The translations under genes were made by a program, and so were the position numbers. From an uncultured Acidobacteriota bacterium (lineage in GTDB: Bacteria > Acidobacteriota > Vicinamibacteria > Vicinamibacterales > CAVVIG01), in assembly GCA_902825985.1 (NCBI GenBank), contig CADEDC010000035.1:1-57541 (forward strand): DNA of 57,541 nt, in the 5' to 3' direction. Every line of letters begins with the position of its first letter. The stretch's first letter is position 1. This document shows, in pieces, positions 33,861 through 43,061 of this stretch. The notes beneath the pieces are model-generated. The model searched no databases. It worked only from the letters and a program-made list of their open reading frames with translations, and was not told the DNA's origin.

Positions 33861-36329
33861 CTAGTGGGCCGGTCGTGCCGACGCCACGGTCACTGGTACC
33901 GAGCCCGTGGCCCGGCGCATCTGGAACTGCGGGGTGTTGATCACGGCAAGGATGAGCGTCGACCAGCGGTTCTGCTGTGCCGCGAGGTCCCTGACGATCG
34001 TCCGGACGGTCGGTGCATCGGCGAAGTCGACGCCGCGACCGAGCGCGTAGGTCATCATCTTCTCGACCACGTTGGCGCGATAGTCGATACCCTTGCCGAC
34101 GACCGCCTCGCGCAGGGCACGCGGACTGTCCACCGTGGCGCCGGCCCAGTTGATGGTCGAGTTGATCGCCGCGCCCATGTCGTTGTCGCGCCACTTGCCG
34201 ATGGCGTCGTAGTGCTCGAGCGCGAAGCCGAGCGGATCCATGCGTGCGTGACAGGTGGAGCACACCGGGTTGGCACGATGGGCCTCCATGCGCTCGCGCA
34301 GCGATTTCGGCGCACTCTTGCCGTCGTTCTCCTTGAGCGGCGGCACGTTCGGCGGCGGCGCCGGCGGTGGGGCGCCGAGCAGGTTCTCCAGCACCCACTT
34401 GCCGCGCAGCACCACGGACGTGCGATGGGCGTAGGAGCTGACCGAGAGGACGCTGGCCTGGCCGAGCAGTCCCATGCGCCGTTCATCGGTCAACGGGACC
34501 CGTCGGAAGCGGCTGCCGTAGATGTTCTCGATGCCATAGTGGCGGGCCAGGCGTTCGTTCAGGAACGTGTAGTTGGCAGTCAGGAGCTCCGTGATCGGAC
34601 GATCCTCACGCACCTGGCTCTCGAAGAAGAGTTGCGTTTCCTGGATCATCGCCTGGCGCAGCGTGTCTTCGAAGTCGGGGAAGAGCATCTGGTCGGCGGT
34701 CATCGACTGCAGGTTGCGAATCTGCAGCCACTGGCCGCTGAAGTCACTGATGAAACGCGCCGAGCGGCGGTCGGCAATCATGCGCTTGACCTGGGCTGCG
34801 AGCACGGCCGGTTGACTCAGGCGGCCCTGTGCGGCCGCGGCAATCAGCTCGTCGTCTGGCGCGCTGCGCCAGAGGAAGAACGACAGCCGGGACGCCAGCT
34901 CGAGATCCGACAACCGATAGGTCGTCCCCGCCTGGACGCCGGCCGGCTCGCGTTCGATGCGGATCAGGAACTTCGGCGACGACAGCATGGCTTCGACGGC
35001 CCGCTCGATGCCGGCGTCGAAGTCGCGTTCGGCCCGCCCTTCGCTGTAGAGGGCGAGGAGCGGCGTGATCTCGCCGTCGGTCACCGGGCGGCGGTAGGCG
35101 CGCCGCGCCAGGGTGGTGATGATGCGGCGCGCGCACGGCAGCTCCTGGGTGGCGGCGGTCGGCCGGCAGACGAAGACCCGCTGCCGGCTGGGGGTGTCAC
35201 CCGGCTTGCCGTCGAACGGCCCGGCGATGTACAGCATGTCGATGCCGGCGGCGGCACTCGAACTGCGGCTGCGCCCGCGCGACGAGTCGATCGGCGACGG
35301 CGCGGCGTCGGTGAACGTGACGCTGACGAGGCGGGTGCCGGCCTTGACCGGGATGCGGATCTCGAGCCCGTTGTCGGCGTTCAGCCGGTAGTCGTGGACG
35401 ATCTGCCCGTCCTTGTCGTCCTCCGGCACGGCGATGAGGACACCTGGATCGGGGCCGCGGTACTTCCCCCCGACCGAAAAGCGCTTGACCAGGGCGTGAT
35501 CGACGCGCAGCTCGATTTGCTGTTCGTCCTCCTCGATGCCCTCGATGGTGCTGACGGTGCCGTTGCGCACCATGCGAATCTTGAAGGTGTATTCGCCGTC
35601 GAGCGGGAAGGTGTGGTTGGCGGTGAGCCCACCGTGCGTCCCGAACGGCGCATCCTCGCCGACACGCTGGTCCTGCCGCTTGCCGACGTCGACCTTGTAG
35701 ACCTGGGTCAGCGCCCGATTGTCGGGGCTCGAGAGCGCCAGGCGGCTGATCTTGGTGGCCGCCGACATGTAGCGGGCCATCAAACCGGGCGTGATGGCGA
35801 GCACGTCGGCGTTGTTGTCGAAGCCGTAGCCGGCCATGTCGCTGGGCAGCAGCTGCGTGCCGTCGACATCGAGCGCCAGCAGGTCGCGGATCACGTTGAC
35901 GTACTCGGCGCGGTTGAGCCGGCGCGACGCGACGCGGCCCGGATTCGGACGGGCTGCCGCGTCTTGGTCGACGCGACGCTCGATCGCCGCGACGAACGCT
36001 TCGGCGGCCGCCTTGTCGGGCTGCGGCCGGCCGGGTGGCGGCATCTGATTCGTGCGGATCTTGCGGGCGATCTTCTCGAGCGCCTCGGCATTGGCGCCGA
36101 CCGCGTTGACGTCGAGCGTCTCGACGGTGAACCCGGCGGTCTTGAGTCGATCGCTATGGCAGGTGACGCAGTACTTGTCGAGCAACGCGCGATCGATCGC
36201 GGCCGCGGTGGCGGCGTGCGCTGGCACCGGTGGTACGGGTGCCGCAACCGTCTGGCCTGCGTGTGCGAGGACCGGTACGGCGAGCGTTGCGGTCACCAGC
36301 AGGCACGCGGCCTTCGTCGCTTTCGTCAT
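33861..36329 (-). CDS. DUF1592-family diheme c-type protein, module 5
   Basis: An 822-residue protein from the ATG at 36329 (a GTG at 36338 is in frame). The signal peptide (AACLLVTATLAVPVLAHAG) is followed by the first heme motif CVTCH near 54-58 and MPPPGRPQP. DUF1587 (RRLNRAEYVNVIRDLL), a long beta-rich middle, DUF1595 (RRAYRRPV), DUF1592 (LSFFLWRSAPDDELI, NYTFLNERLARHYG), DUF1588 with the second heme motif CSTCH near 690-694, and DUF1585 (EKMMTYALGRG) follow. It has FFLWRS where the others have FFLWSS. Upstream is a long region shared with the divergent TonB receptor gene; this is the only module without an ankyrin neighbour. Likely a periplasmic or surface redox protein. Confidence 0.9.
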   Translation of the reverse strand: MTKATKAACLLVTATLAVPVLAHAGQTVAAPVPPVPAHAATAAAIDRALLDKYCVTCHSDRLKTAGFTVETLDVNAVGANAEALEKIARKIRTNQMPPPGRPQPDKAAAEAFVAAIERRVDQDAAARPNPGRVASRRLNRAEYVNVIRDLLALDVDGTQLLPSDMAGYGFDNNADVLAITPGLMARYMSAATKISRLALSSPDNRALTQVYKVDVGKRQDQRVGEDAPFGTHGGLTANHTFPLDGEYTFKIRMVRNGTVSTIEGIEEDEQQIELRVDHALVKRFSVGGKYRGPDPGVLIAVPEDDKDGQIVHDYRLNADNGLEIRIPVKAGTRLVSVTFTDAAPSPIDSSRGRSRSSSAAAGIDMLYIAGPFDGKPGDTPSRQRVFVCRPTAATQELPCARRIITTLARRAYRRPVTDGEITPLLALYSEGRAERDFDAGIERAVEAMLSSPKFLIRIEREPAGVQAGTTYRLSDLELASRLSFFLWRSAPDDELIAAAAQGRLSQPAVLAAQVKRMIADRRSARFISDFSGQWLQIRNLQSMTADQMLFPDFEDTLRQAMIQETQLFFESQVREDRPITELLTANYTFLNERLARHYGIENIYGSRFRRVPLTDERRMGLLGQASVLSVSSYAHRTSVVLRGKWVLENLLGAPPPAPPPNVPPLKENDGKSAPKSLRERMEAHRANPVCSTCHARMDPLGFALEHYDAIGKWRDNDMGAAINSTINWAGATVDSPRALREAVVGKGIDYRANVVEKMMTYALGRGVDFADAPTVRTIVRDLAAQQNRWSTLILAVINTPQFQMRRATGSVPVTVASARPAH

Positions 36330-36852
36330 AGACAACACCCTCGGCGGTCGCCGGCGGCGACCACTGCGCCGCGACGCTCAATGCGCAGACGGAGATCCGA
36401 TTGGCCGGTCCGCAGCCTCGTGCACGGCCGCCCGTAAGTATGCGGTGTTTTGTCCGACCCTCGCCGACGCCCCGACGCGGGTCAAGTTCGACTGTCGCTC
36501 GGTGCTCGCCGCCGGCGGTCACGAGTGACCGGAACGTCGCCGGTGCCCGTGCCTGGCGGATTCGTTTGACGCCGCACCGAGCCGGGACTATAGTCGCGCC
36601 GCTTACATTACGGTTCTCCCGGCGCACTCGCGAGTGTTGTGTGTTCGTGTGTACGGGGCGGCGAGGCCCTCTGCGGTCCTCGTTACTGTCTGCGAGCGAT
36701 GTCCGCGCGCTGCGCCGGCGTCGTGTCGGCGTCGATTTGTGTGGGACGCAAAGGGTCGGGTCCGTTGGTTCGCCCCGCGATCGGTGGGACGGGAGTCCGC
36801 CGTGAAGCGGCGTCGCAGGCGACGTCGATGCGAGGCACACAGGGAGGGCGGC
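36330..36852. other. Long divergent control region
   Basis: About 520 bp separate the module-5 operon and the TonB receptor gene. It contains the plus-strand promoter at 36566-36594 and a roughly 250-nt untranslated leader for the receptor. That leader is less GC-rich in part (a TG-rich run near 36636-36650) and has no convincing ORF. I see no known riboswitch or tRNA in it. The promoter for the minus-strand operon was not identified. Confidence 0.5.
36566..36594 (+). promoter_or_regulatory. Sigma70-type promoter for the second TonB receptor
   Basis: TTGACG at 36566-36571 and TATAGT at 36589-36594 are separated by exactly 17 bp, the best housekeeping-type promoter seen in the window. Transcription would begin near 36601, leaving about 250 nt before the ATG at 36853. 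Confidence 0.6.
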
Positions 36853-39800
36853 ATGGCGAGCAAAGGGTGGTTGGCGGCAGCGCTGGTATTGCTGCTGGCC
36901 GGAACAGTGTTTGCGCAGGCGACCTCGTCGGTCACCGGGCGCGTGGTGGACGCGGCGGAGGCAGTGTTGCCGGGCGTGTCCGTGGTGGTCACCAACGTTG
37001 CGACGGGTGTGACGCGCGAGACGGTGACCAACAACGAAGGCTTGTATTCGGTACCGGCACTGAATCCCGGCACCTATACCATCCGCGCCGAACTCACCGG
37101 CTTTGCACCGCAACAGCGGGAAGGCGTGCAGTTGCTGACCGGCGCGACGATGAATGCTGACTTGACCCTGTCGGTGGCCAGCGTCCAGGAGACCATCACG
37201 GTGTCCGGCTCGGCGCCGCTCGTCGAGGCGACGCAGTCGAGCATCGCGTCCTCGATCCGCCAGCAGGAAGTCGTCCAGCTGCCGATGATCAACCGCAGCA
37301 TGGCGGCGCTCATCACGCTGTTGCCGGGCGCCCGCGAAGTGGCTGGGACCGTGTCGGCCAAGGGGGCCAGCGGCACCTGGATCTCGGTCGGCGGCGGCGG
37401 CGGCCAGAACGTCACGATGGTCGTCGACGGCATCGACAACAAGGAAGACCACTGCGGCGGCGCCAGCATGTCGTACAGCCTCGAGGGCATTCAGGAGTTC
37501 CAGGTGTTCAAGTCGGGCGCCCGCGCCGAGTATGGCCGCGGCACCGCCTCGATCCTGGTGGCGACCAAGAGCGGCGCCAATCAGACCTTTGGGTCGGGTT
37601 TCGGCTACTTCCGCAACCAGGACATGGTGGCCACCGACTACTTCTCGAAGCCGGCCAACGGCGGCGTCGGCGAACCGCCGTTCAAGCGCTACCAGGTCGG
37701 CGGATCGGTCGGCGGGCCGCTTCTCAAGGACAAGGTGTTCTACTTCGGCGCCGTCGAACGGATCGGCCAGGACATCGAGTTGCCGCGGGCGGCGCGCGTC
37801 TTTCAGGAGCTGCAGCTGCTGCAGGACAACCCGTACCTGAACTCGCTGAACGTCAGCGCCAAGGCGTCAGGGTCATTGCCGCAGCCGGCTCGCGAGCTGC
37901 TGTCGCAGGCCAAGGTGAACTTCAACCTGTCACAAGGGCACAGTGCGTTCTTCCGCTACAGCGGTCAGCACGGTTACCTGGACAACAGCTTCGGGACGAC
38001 CGGCTCTGCCCTGCTGAGCTACGCCGATCGCCTCGAGCGAAATCAGCAGAAGCTGTACAACCTGTCTGGTGGGTGGACGTGGATCATCAGTCCACGCGTG
38101 GTGAACCAGGTGACGTCGCAGTGGCTGAGCTGGGAACACGACAACCAGTACGCGCCGTGCCCCCTGGCGAACGGCGACTGCCTGATTCAGCGTCTGGTGT
38201 TTCCGTCCGTCTCGGCCGGGCCCGCCTCGGGTGGCGGCTTCCCGCACTGGTACAACTTCCTGGACAAGGCCCAGATTCGCGACGACCTGTCGATCCAGGC
38301 CGGGCGTCATGCGTGGAAGTTCGGCGTCGACTACGCCCGCCTGCCAAAGAACGGCGGCCTTTACGGTCCCGGCAGCCCAGGGTCGATCAACTTCTTCCAC
38401 GACCCGTCGGTGATCATCAGCAACTCGAACGGTCTCTACCCGCAGGGCTTCGCGACGCCCGGTGTGGTGCGGTCGATTACGCGGTCGGGCGAGCCGATCG
38501 GCAACTACGACTCGTACAACAACTGGACGTTCAGCGGCTACCTGCAGGATGACTTCCGCATTTCGTCGACGTTGACGATCAACGCCGGAATCCGCTACGA
38601 CGTCTACCAGCACATGAACCAGGGCGACGGGCTCTGGGAAGCGAACCGCAGCTATCAGACGCTGCGGGCGATTGGATCGCCATACGGCGTGCTCCCGAAG
38701 ACCGACACCAACAACTGGGGACCGCGGGTCGGCTTCGCGTGGGACATGAGCGGAGACGGCGAGCGCGTGATGCGTGGCAGCTACGGCCGCTACTTCCTCA
38801 TGGGCATCAAGAACGCCTATTACACGGCCGCCATTCAGGACAAACCCGAGCTCTACATCACCCAGACCATCGCGAACAGTGCCATCGGTGTCGGCGCGCT
38901 GTCGACCTTCCGCTATGGGGTCGATCCGCTGCCGGCGCTGCCGCGAGGCGTGACCGACCTGCCGCGCGGCGGCAACAACGTCGGCTTCTGGTACGATCCG
39001 AATCTCGAGGACTTCCAGACCGATCAGTACGCGATCGGCTACTCGCACGTCCTGACGCAGGGGACGGTGTTCTCGTTCGACTATTCCCACCTCGGCGGCA
39101 GCAAGGGCTGGCGGAACCTGAACATCAACCCGCTGCTGCCGAATCCGGCGAACCCGACCGGCGCCCGCGTGCGTCCACTCGCCGCCGACCTGAACCGGGT
39201 GTACGGCGACCCGGCACGGGTCGGCATCATGAACATCCTCAGCTCGGTGAATGAGAGCGAGTACGACGAGCTGATCTTCCACTTCGAGAAGCGCTTCGGG
39301 GCAGCCACCGCGCTGCGGACCGACTACGTGCTGGCCTGGGCGCGCGGGATGGGCGGGCAGTCGGACGGCAGCACGCGCCGGGCGTCTCCAGCGCCGCAGG
39401 TGCCATCGGCCACGGGCGGCGACATCTACGCGCCCTGGGAAACGGGCTATACCCCGTACGACGAGCGGCACCGCGTCACGCTGAGCGGCGTGCTGCCGCT
39501 GCCCTGGAAGTTCCAGGTGTCGCCGTCGCTCGTCCTCGCGTCGGCGCGGCCGTACAGCTTGAACCGCACGCCCAACCCGAGCGGCGACGGCAACCTCCGC
39601 GTGCTCGACACCGATGGCAATCCACTGCCCATCAACAGCGCGCGCGGCCTGCCGCTCGTCAACGCCAACGCGCGCATCACCCGCATCTTCAACATGCCGG
39701 CGTCCAACCAGAAGCTCGAGACGTTCATCGAGATGTACAACATCACGAACCGTGCGAACTTCGGCAATGTCTACGGCGAGAATCAGTTCGCGGCGACGTA

Positions 39801-39894
39801 TCAGCAGCCGATCGGGTACCTCGGCGGCGCTGGTGCCGTCTCGACGCTGCCGAATTCGTTCCAGGTGCAGGTCGGCGCCCGGTTCTCGTTCTAG
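36853..39894 (+). CDS. Oar-like TonB-dependent outer-membrane receptor
   Basis: A 1013-residue protein from the ATG at 36853, preceded by AGGGAGGG; the open frame upstream is part of the leader. The signal peptide ends TVFAQ. A carboxypeptidase-regulatory-like domain (SSVTGRVVDAAEAVLPGV, LYSVPALNPGTYTIRAEL) covers about 24-110. It is followed by a plug (ITVSGSAPLVEATQSS, VVDGIDNKEDH) and a large barrel ending VGARFSF. It has little similarity to the first receptor beyond the fold, so it probably imports a different ligand. The gene is alone between its own promoter and a strong hairpin terminator. A PQQ dehydrogenase gene follows 71 bp later, which hints that the imported or bound compound might be oxidised in the periplasm. 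Confidence 0.92.
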   Translation: MASKGWLAAALVLLLAGTVFAQATSSVTGRVVDAAEAVLPGVSVVVTNVATGVTRETVTNNEGLYSVPALNPGTYTIRAELTGFAPQQREGVQLLTGATMNADLTLSVASVQETITVSGSAPLVEATQSSIASSIRQQEVVQLPMINRSMAALITLLPGAREVAGTVSAKGASGTWISVGGGGGQNVTMVVDGIDNKEDHCGGASMSYSLEGIQEFQVFKSGARAEYGRGTASILVATKSGANQTFGSGFGYFRNQDMVATDYFSKPANGGVGEPPFKRYQVGGSVGGPLLKDKVFYFGAVERIGQDIELPRAARVFQELQLLQDNPYLNSLNVSAKASGSLPQPARELLSQAKVNFNLSQGHSAFFRYSGQHGYLDNSFGTTGSALLSYADRLERNQQKLYNLSGGWTWIISPRVVNQVTSQWLSWEHDNQYAPCPLANGDCLIQRLVFPSVSAGPASGGGFPHWYNFLDKAQIRDDLSIQAGRHAWKFGVDYARLPKNGGLYGPGSPGSINFFHDPSVIISNSNGLYPQGFATPGVVRSITRSGEPIGNYDSYNNWTFSGYLQDDFRISSTLTINAGIRYDVYQHMNQGDGLWEANRSYQTLRAIGSPYGVLPKTDTNNWGPRVGFAWDMSGDGERVMRGSYGRYFLMGIKNAYYTAAIQDKPELYITQTIANSAIGVGALSTFRYGVDPLPALPRGVTDLPRGGNNVGFWYDPNLEDFQTDQYAIGYSHVLTQGTVFSFDYSHLGGSKGWRNLNINPLLPNPANPTGARVRPLAADLNRVYGDPARVGIMNILSSVNESEYDELIFHFEKRFGAATALRTDYVLAWARGMGGQSDGSTRRASPAPQVPSATGGDIYAPWETGYTPYDERHRVTLSGVLPLPWKFQVSPSLVLASARPYSLNRTPNPSGDGNLRVLDTDGNPLPINSARGLPLVNANARITRIFNMPASNQKLETFIEMYNITNRANFGNVYGENQFAATYQQPIGYLGGAGAVSTLPNSFQVQVGARFSF

Positions 39895-39905
39895 CGTTCC
39901 ACCGC

Positions 39906-39940
39906 CCGACCGGGCGCGGCTATCTGCCGCGCCCGGTCGG
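39906..39940 (+). terminator. Strong hairpin terminator after TonB receptor gene
   Basis: A perfect 14-bp inverted repeat (CCGACCGGGCGCGG pairing with its complement at 39927-39940) encloses a 7-base loop and begins 11 bp after the receptor stop. The following bases have only a weak pyrimidine tract. Its strength and position make it a credible terminator between the receptor and the PQQ dehydrogenase gene. Confidence 0.75.
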
Positions 39941-39965
39941 TCATCCCACTCTCGGCAGTCCTTCC

Positions 39966-41957
39966 ATGCGTGCATCGCTTCGCTTGCGCTCGCTCGGTAT
40001 CGCGGTGGTCGTCGCGGGCGTCTGCGCGACGGCCCCACCGCACGCCCAGTCAGGCAGTGGCGCCGCGGCAGGCGAGTGGCGGTCCTATGGTGCCAGCAAT
40101 GCCAGCACCAAGTACGCGCCCCTCGATCAGATCACCGCCGTCAATGCCGCCTCGCTCACGATCGCCTGGCGACAGTCGGTCATCCCCGAATCGCTGCGCG
40201 GCGGACGCGCCGCCACCGACCTGCCGCTGTCGAGCAACTATCAGAACACGCCGCTCATGGTCGGCGGACTGCTGTACATGAGCACCGGCTTCGGCACGGT
40301 GGCCGCGCTCGACCCCGGCACCGGCGCCGTGGTCTGGCACGAACAGGTGCCGCCGCGCGACGAAGGCGTGAGCCGCGGCGTCCACAGTCGGGGCGTCGCC
40401 TACTGGACCGACGGCCGTGACAGCCGCATCGTCGCCATCCGCGGCCAATACCTCGTCGCACTGAACGCGAAAACCGGAGCGCGCTACGCCGACTTCGGCG
40501 CGGGCGGCGACGTGAACCTGTCAGAAGGATTCAGTCGTCCCGGTGAGGCGTTCAACTGGCGATCGGCGCCGCTCGTCGTGCGCGACGTCATCGTCGTCGG
40601 TGGGCTGGGTGGCCCGGCCGGCGACAACACCACCGAGTTCTCGACCGCACAACGGGAAGGCGCGCCAGCCAACATCCGAGGGTTCGATGTTCGCAGCGGC
40701 AAGCTGTTGTGGACGTTCCGCACCATTCCCCGCCCGGGTGAGTTCGGCAACGACACCTGGTTGAACGACTCGTGGTCGTACAGCGGTGATGCCGGCGTGT
40801 GGAGCCTGATGAGCGCCGACGAAGAGCTCGGCTACGTCTATCTGCCGGTCTCGACTCCGACCGGCGACTACTACGGCGGGTCGCGCCCCGGCAACAACCT
40901 GTTCGCAGAGAGTCTGGTCTGTCTCGACGCGCGAACCGGCAGGCGGGTGTGGCATTTTCAGGCCGTCCACCACGGCATCTGGGACTACGACTTCGGGTCC
41001 GCGCCGGTGCTCGCCGATATCCGCGTCAACGGACGCACGATCAAGGCCGTTGCGCAGGTGTCGAAGCAGAGCTTCCTGTACGTGTTCGATCGGGTCACCG
41101 GACAGCCGGTGTGGCCGATCGAAGAACGCCCGGTACCGGGCGGTGATGTACCCGGCGAATGGTACGCGCCGACGCAGCCGGTACCGCTCGACGCGCACGG
41201 TCGCCCGTTTGCCTACGACCAGCAGGGCGTCACGGTGGACGACCTGATCGACTTCACGCCGGCGCTCCGCGCCGAAGCGACGAAGATGATTGGCCGCTAC
41301 CGCTACGGGCCGCTGTTCACGCCGCCCTCGGTTGCCGGTGGCAGGGATGGCAAGCAGGGTACCATCCAGCAGCCCGGCACGGTCTCCACCATCTGGACGG
41401 GTGCTGGACTCGATCCCGAGACGAACATGCTGTACGTGCCGTCGGTCCACGGCCCGGTGGTATTGGAACTGGCGAAACCGCGCGGCGCGAAAGCCAATCT
41501 GGCGTACGTGCGCAAGGGGCTCACATGGGTCGAGGGACCACAGGGCCTGCCGATCTTCAAGCCGCCGTACGGCCGGCTCGTGGCCATCGATCTGAACAAG
41601 GGCGAGGTCCGCTGGACGGTTGCCAACGGCGACGGACCGCGCGATCATCCGGCGCTCCGCGACCTTGCGCTGCCATCCCTCGGACAACCCGGCCGGGCCG
41701 CACCACTCGTGACGAAGTCGCTCGTCTTCATCGGCGAAGGCACCAACGACGGCGTGCCGCACCTGCCGCCGTACGGCGGCGGGAAGAAGTTCCGCGCGCT
41801 CGACAAGTCCACCGGACAAGTCGTCGCCACGCTCGACCTCCCGGGCGGCACCTCGGGCGCGCCGATGACCTACCTCCACAACGGCAAGCAGTACATCGTC
41901 GTCGCGGTTGGGTGGAAGGGCATGCCGGGCGAGCTGGTCGCCCTCAGCCTGCCCTGA
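39966..41957 (+). CDS. Periplasmic PQQ-dependent dehydrogenase (glucose/quinate-type propeller)
   Basis: A 663-residue quinoprotein. The signal peptide ends APPHAQ. Propeller blades are visible as ALDPGTGAVVWH, FDVRSGKLLWTFR, LDARTGRRVWHF and LDPETNMLYVPS. HHGIWDYDFG followed by SKQSFLYVFDRVTGQPVWPIEE marks the PQQ/metal region. It resembles the dehydrogenase at 11634 along its whole length (shared PGNNLF, VDDLIDFTPALR and VANGDGPRDHP) and likewise lacks the vicinal cysteines of methanol dehydrogenases and any cytochrome domain. It should oxidise a sugar or alcohol in the periplasm. It lies downstream of the TonB receptor but is separated from it by the terminator, so it may have its own promoter. 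Substrate unknown. Confidence 0.88.
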   Translation: MRASLRLRSLGIAVVVAGVCATAPPHAQSGSGAAAGEWRSYGASNASTKYAPLDQITAVNAASLTIAWRQSVIPESLRGGRAATDLPLSSNYQNTPLMVGGLLYMSTGFGTVAALDPGTGAVVWHEQVPPRDEGVSRGVHSRGVAYWTDGRDSRIVAIRGQYLVALNAKTGARYADFGAGGDVNLSEGFSRPGEAFNWRSAPLVVRDVIVVGGLGGPAGDNTTEFSTAQREGAPANIRGFDVRSGKLLWTFRTIPRPGEFGNDTWLNDSWSYSGDAGVWSLMSADEELGYVYLPVSTPTGDYYGGSRPGNNLFAESLVCLDARTGRRVWHFQAVHHGIWDYDFGSAPVLADIRVNGRTIKAVAQVSKQSFLYVFDRVTGQPVWPIEERPVPGGDVPGEWYAPTQPVPLDAHGRPFAYDQQGVTVDDLIDFTPALRAEATKMIGRYRYGPLFTPPSVAGGRDGKQGTIQQPGTVSTIWTGAGLDPETNMLYVPSVHGPVVLELAKPRGAKANLAYVRKGLTWVEGPQGLPIFKPPYGRLVAIDLNKGEVRWTVANGDGPRDHPALRDLALPSLGQPGRAAPLVTKSLVFIGEGTNDGVPHLPPYGGGKKFRALDKSTGQVVATLDLPGGTSGAPMTYLHNGKQYIVVAVGWKGMPGELVALSLP

Positions 41958-41958
41958 C

Positions 41959-42120
41959 TTACGGCTGATGCCGGCTGCCGGCCATGAAGAGCGCGGCACC
42001 CAGCACACCCAGAACGATCTTCCAGGTGGCGATGCCGGCGATTGCCGGCATCATGAAGGGAAGCGCGAGACCGACGGCCAGCGCCATCCCGCCGAGCAGT
42101 CTGACGGCCTGACCGGTCAT
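41959..42120 (-). CDS. Small membrane protein, unknown
   Basis: A 53-residue frame from the ATG at 42120 with two hydrophobic stretches (LLGGMALAVGLALPFMMPAI and IVLGVLGAALFMAG) separated by a short polar turn, ending SRHQP. This is what a two-helix inner-membrane mini-protein would look like. It lies 1 bp from the end of the convergent PQQ dehydrogenase gene and 35 bp downstream of the TetR gene on the same strand, so it could be the last gene of that transcript. Its first helix resembles the signal peptide of the heme/propeller protein at 44169 (both have GLALPF). No known family recognised. Confidence 0.5.
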   Translation of the reverse strand: MTGQAVRLLGGMALAVGLALPFMMPAIAGIATWKIVLGVLGAALFMAGSRHQP

Positions 42121-42155
42121 CTCGAGCGATCGCCTTGACGTGGCGTACGGTGAAC

Positions 42156-43049
42156 CTACCGGCGCCGCGTGGTCGGGCTGGGCGCCCGCCGGCGGGGGCC
42201 GCGGGTGGCGCTGGCCTTCGGGCGGCCGGCCCGGGGAGAGCTGGACGTGGACGCTCGCTGCGGCGGTGCTGCGGTTGCTGGCCCCGCAACGCACGGATTC
42301 AAGGTGGCGAAGAACGTCCTGACCAGGTCGGCAACCAATGGCGGGGTTGGGGCGATGCCGTGGATCCAGTACATCACCGTGATCCCGGCAAAGTAGGTCT
42401 GCGCGAGGCGCGCCAGTTCGGCCGCTGGCACGTCGGTGCGTACGTTCCCGTGCTGCTGTCCAAGCTCCATGATCTGCGTGTACAGATCCAGATTGGCTGT
42501 CAGCACTGGCGAAAAGTACTCGCGCACCTCGGGGTACAGGGCCAGCGCGCGCATCGTGTTGCTCTGATAGGTGAGCCATTCGCCGCCTGATGGACAGAGC
42601 AGCCACGTCAGAATGTCGGTCAGCGCGCCCTGCGGCGTCTGCCCGCCACCTCGCACCCGCTCGAGCGCCACGAGGAGGCCGCGCCGGTTGTAGTCCTGCA
42701 CGCGGGTCACGATGTGCTCTTTCGAGCGGAAGTAGTTGAAGAACGTCCCCTTGCCGACGTCGGCCGCGTCCGTGATGTCCTGGACGGTGATATCGCTGAA
42801 ACCGCGGCTGAACATGATCTGGCGCGCCGCGCGCACCAACCGCTCGAAGGTCTCGCGGCGGTGGCGTTCGCGCCGGCCCTCCGACGTCAGATTCGGATCG
42901 GGCGGTGTCGATTCGGTCGGACCGCCACCCGCCAGGTAATCGGCGGAGTGCGGCCGCCCCGCCGACGCCGTTGGCCGGACATCGTTGGGACGCGATCCCT
43001 CGCGCGGAGAAAACGGAGGCGCCGATGGGGAAGTGGTTCGTGGGGCCAT
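42156..43049 (-). CDS. TetR-family transcriptional regulator with long tails (copy 1)
   Basis: A 297-residue protein. After about 55 Pro/Ser-rich residues comes a TetR DNA-binding domain: GRRERHRRETFERLVRAAR, then the helix-turn-helix DITDAADVGKGTFFNYFRSKEHI. An all-helical ligand/dimer domain of about 140 residues follows. The last 45 residues are Arg/Ser/Pro/Ala-rich and strongly basic, which is not usual for TetR proteins (typically near 200 residues). It lies 12 bp downstream of a close paralogue and the two are probably co-transcribed. TetR proteins repress until a small ligand binds; the effector and target operator are not evident. The basic tail could add non-specific DNA affinity. 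Confidence 0.88.
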   Translation of the reverse strand: MAPRTTSPSAPPFSPREGSRPNDVRPTASAGRPHSADYLAGGGPTESTPPDPNLTSEGRRERHRRETFERLVRAARQIMFSRGFSDITVQDITDAADVGKGTFFNYFRSKEHIVTRVQDYNRRGLLVALERVRGGGQTPQGALTDILTWLLCPSGGEWLTYQSNTMRALALYPEVREYFSPVLTANLDLYTQIMELGQQHGNVRTDVPAAELARLAQTYFAGITVMYWIHGIAPTPPLVADLVRTFFATLNPCVAGPATAAPPQRASTSSSPRAGRPKASATRGPRRRAPSPTTRRR

Positions 43050-43061
43050 CAGATCACGACA

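Noticed and set aside
33744..36437. An 897-residue plus-strand frame
   Set aside because: It is antisense to the module-5 diheme gene; the sense product has all five DUF signatures and both heme motifs.
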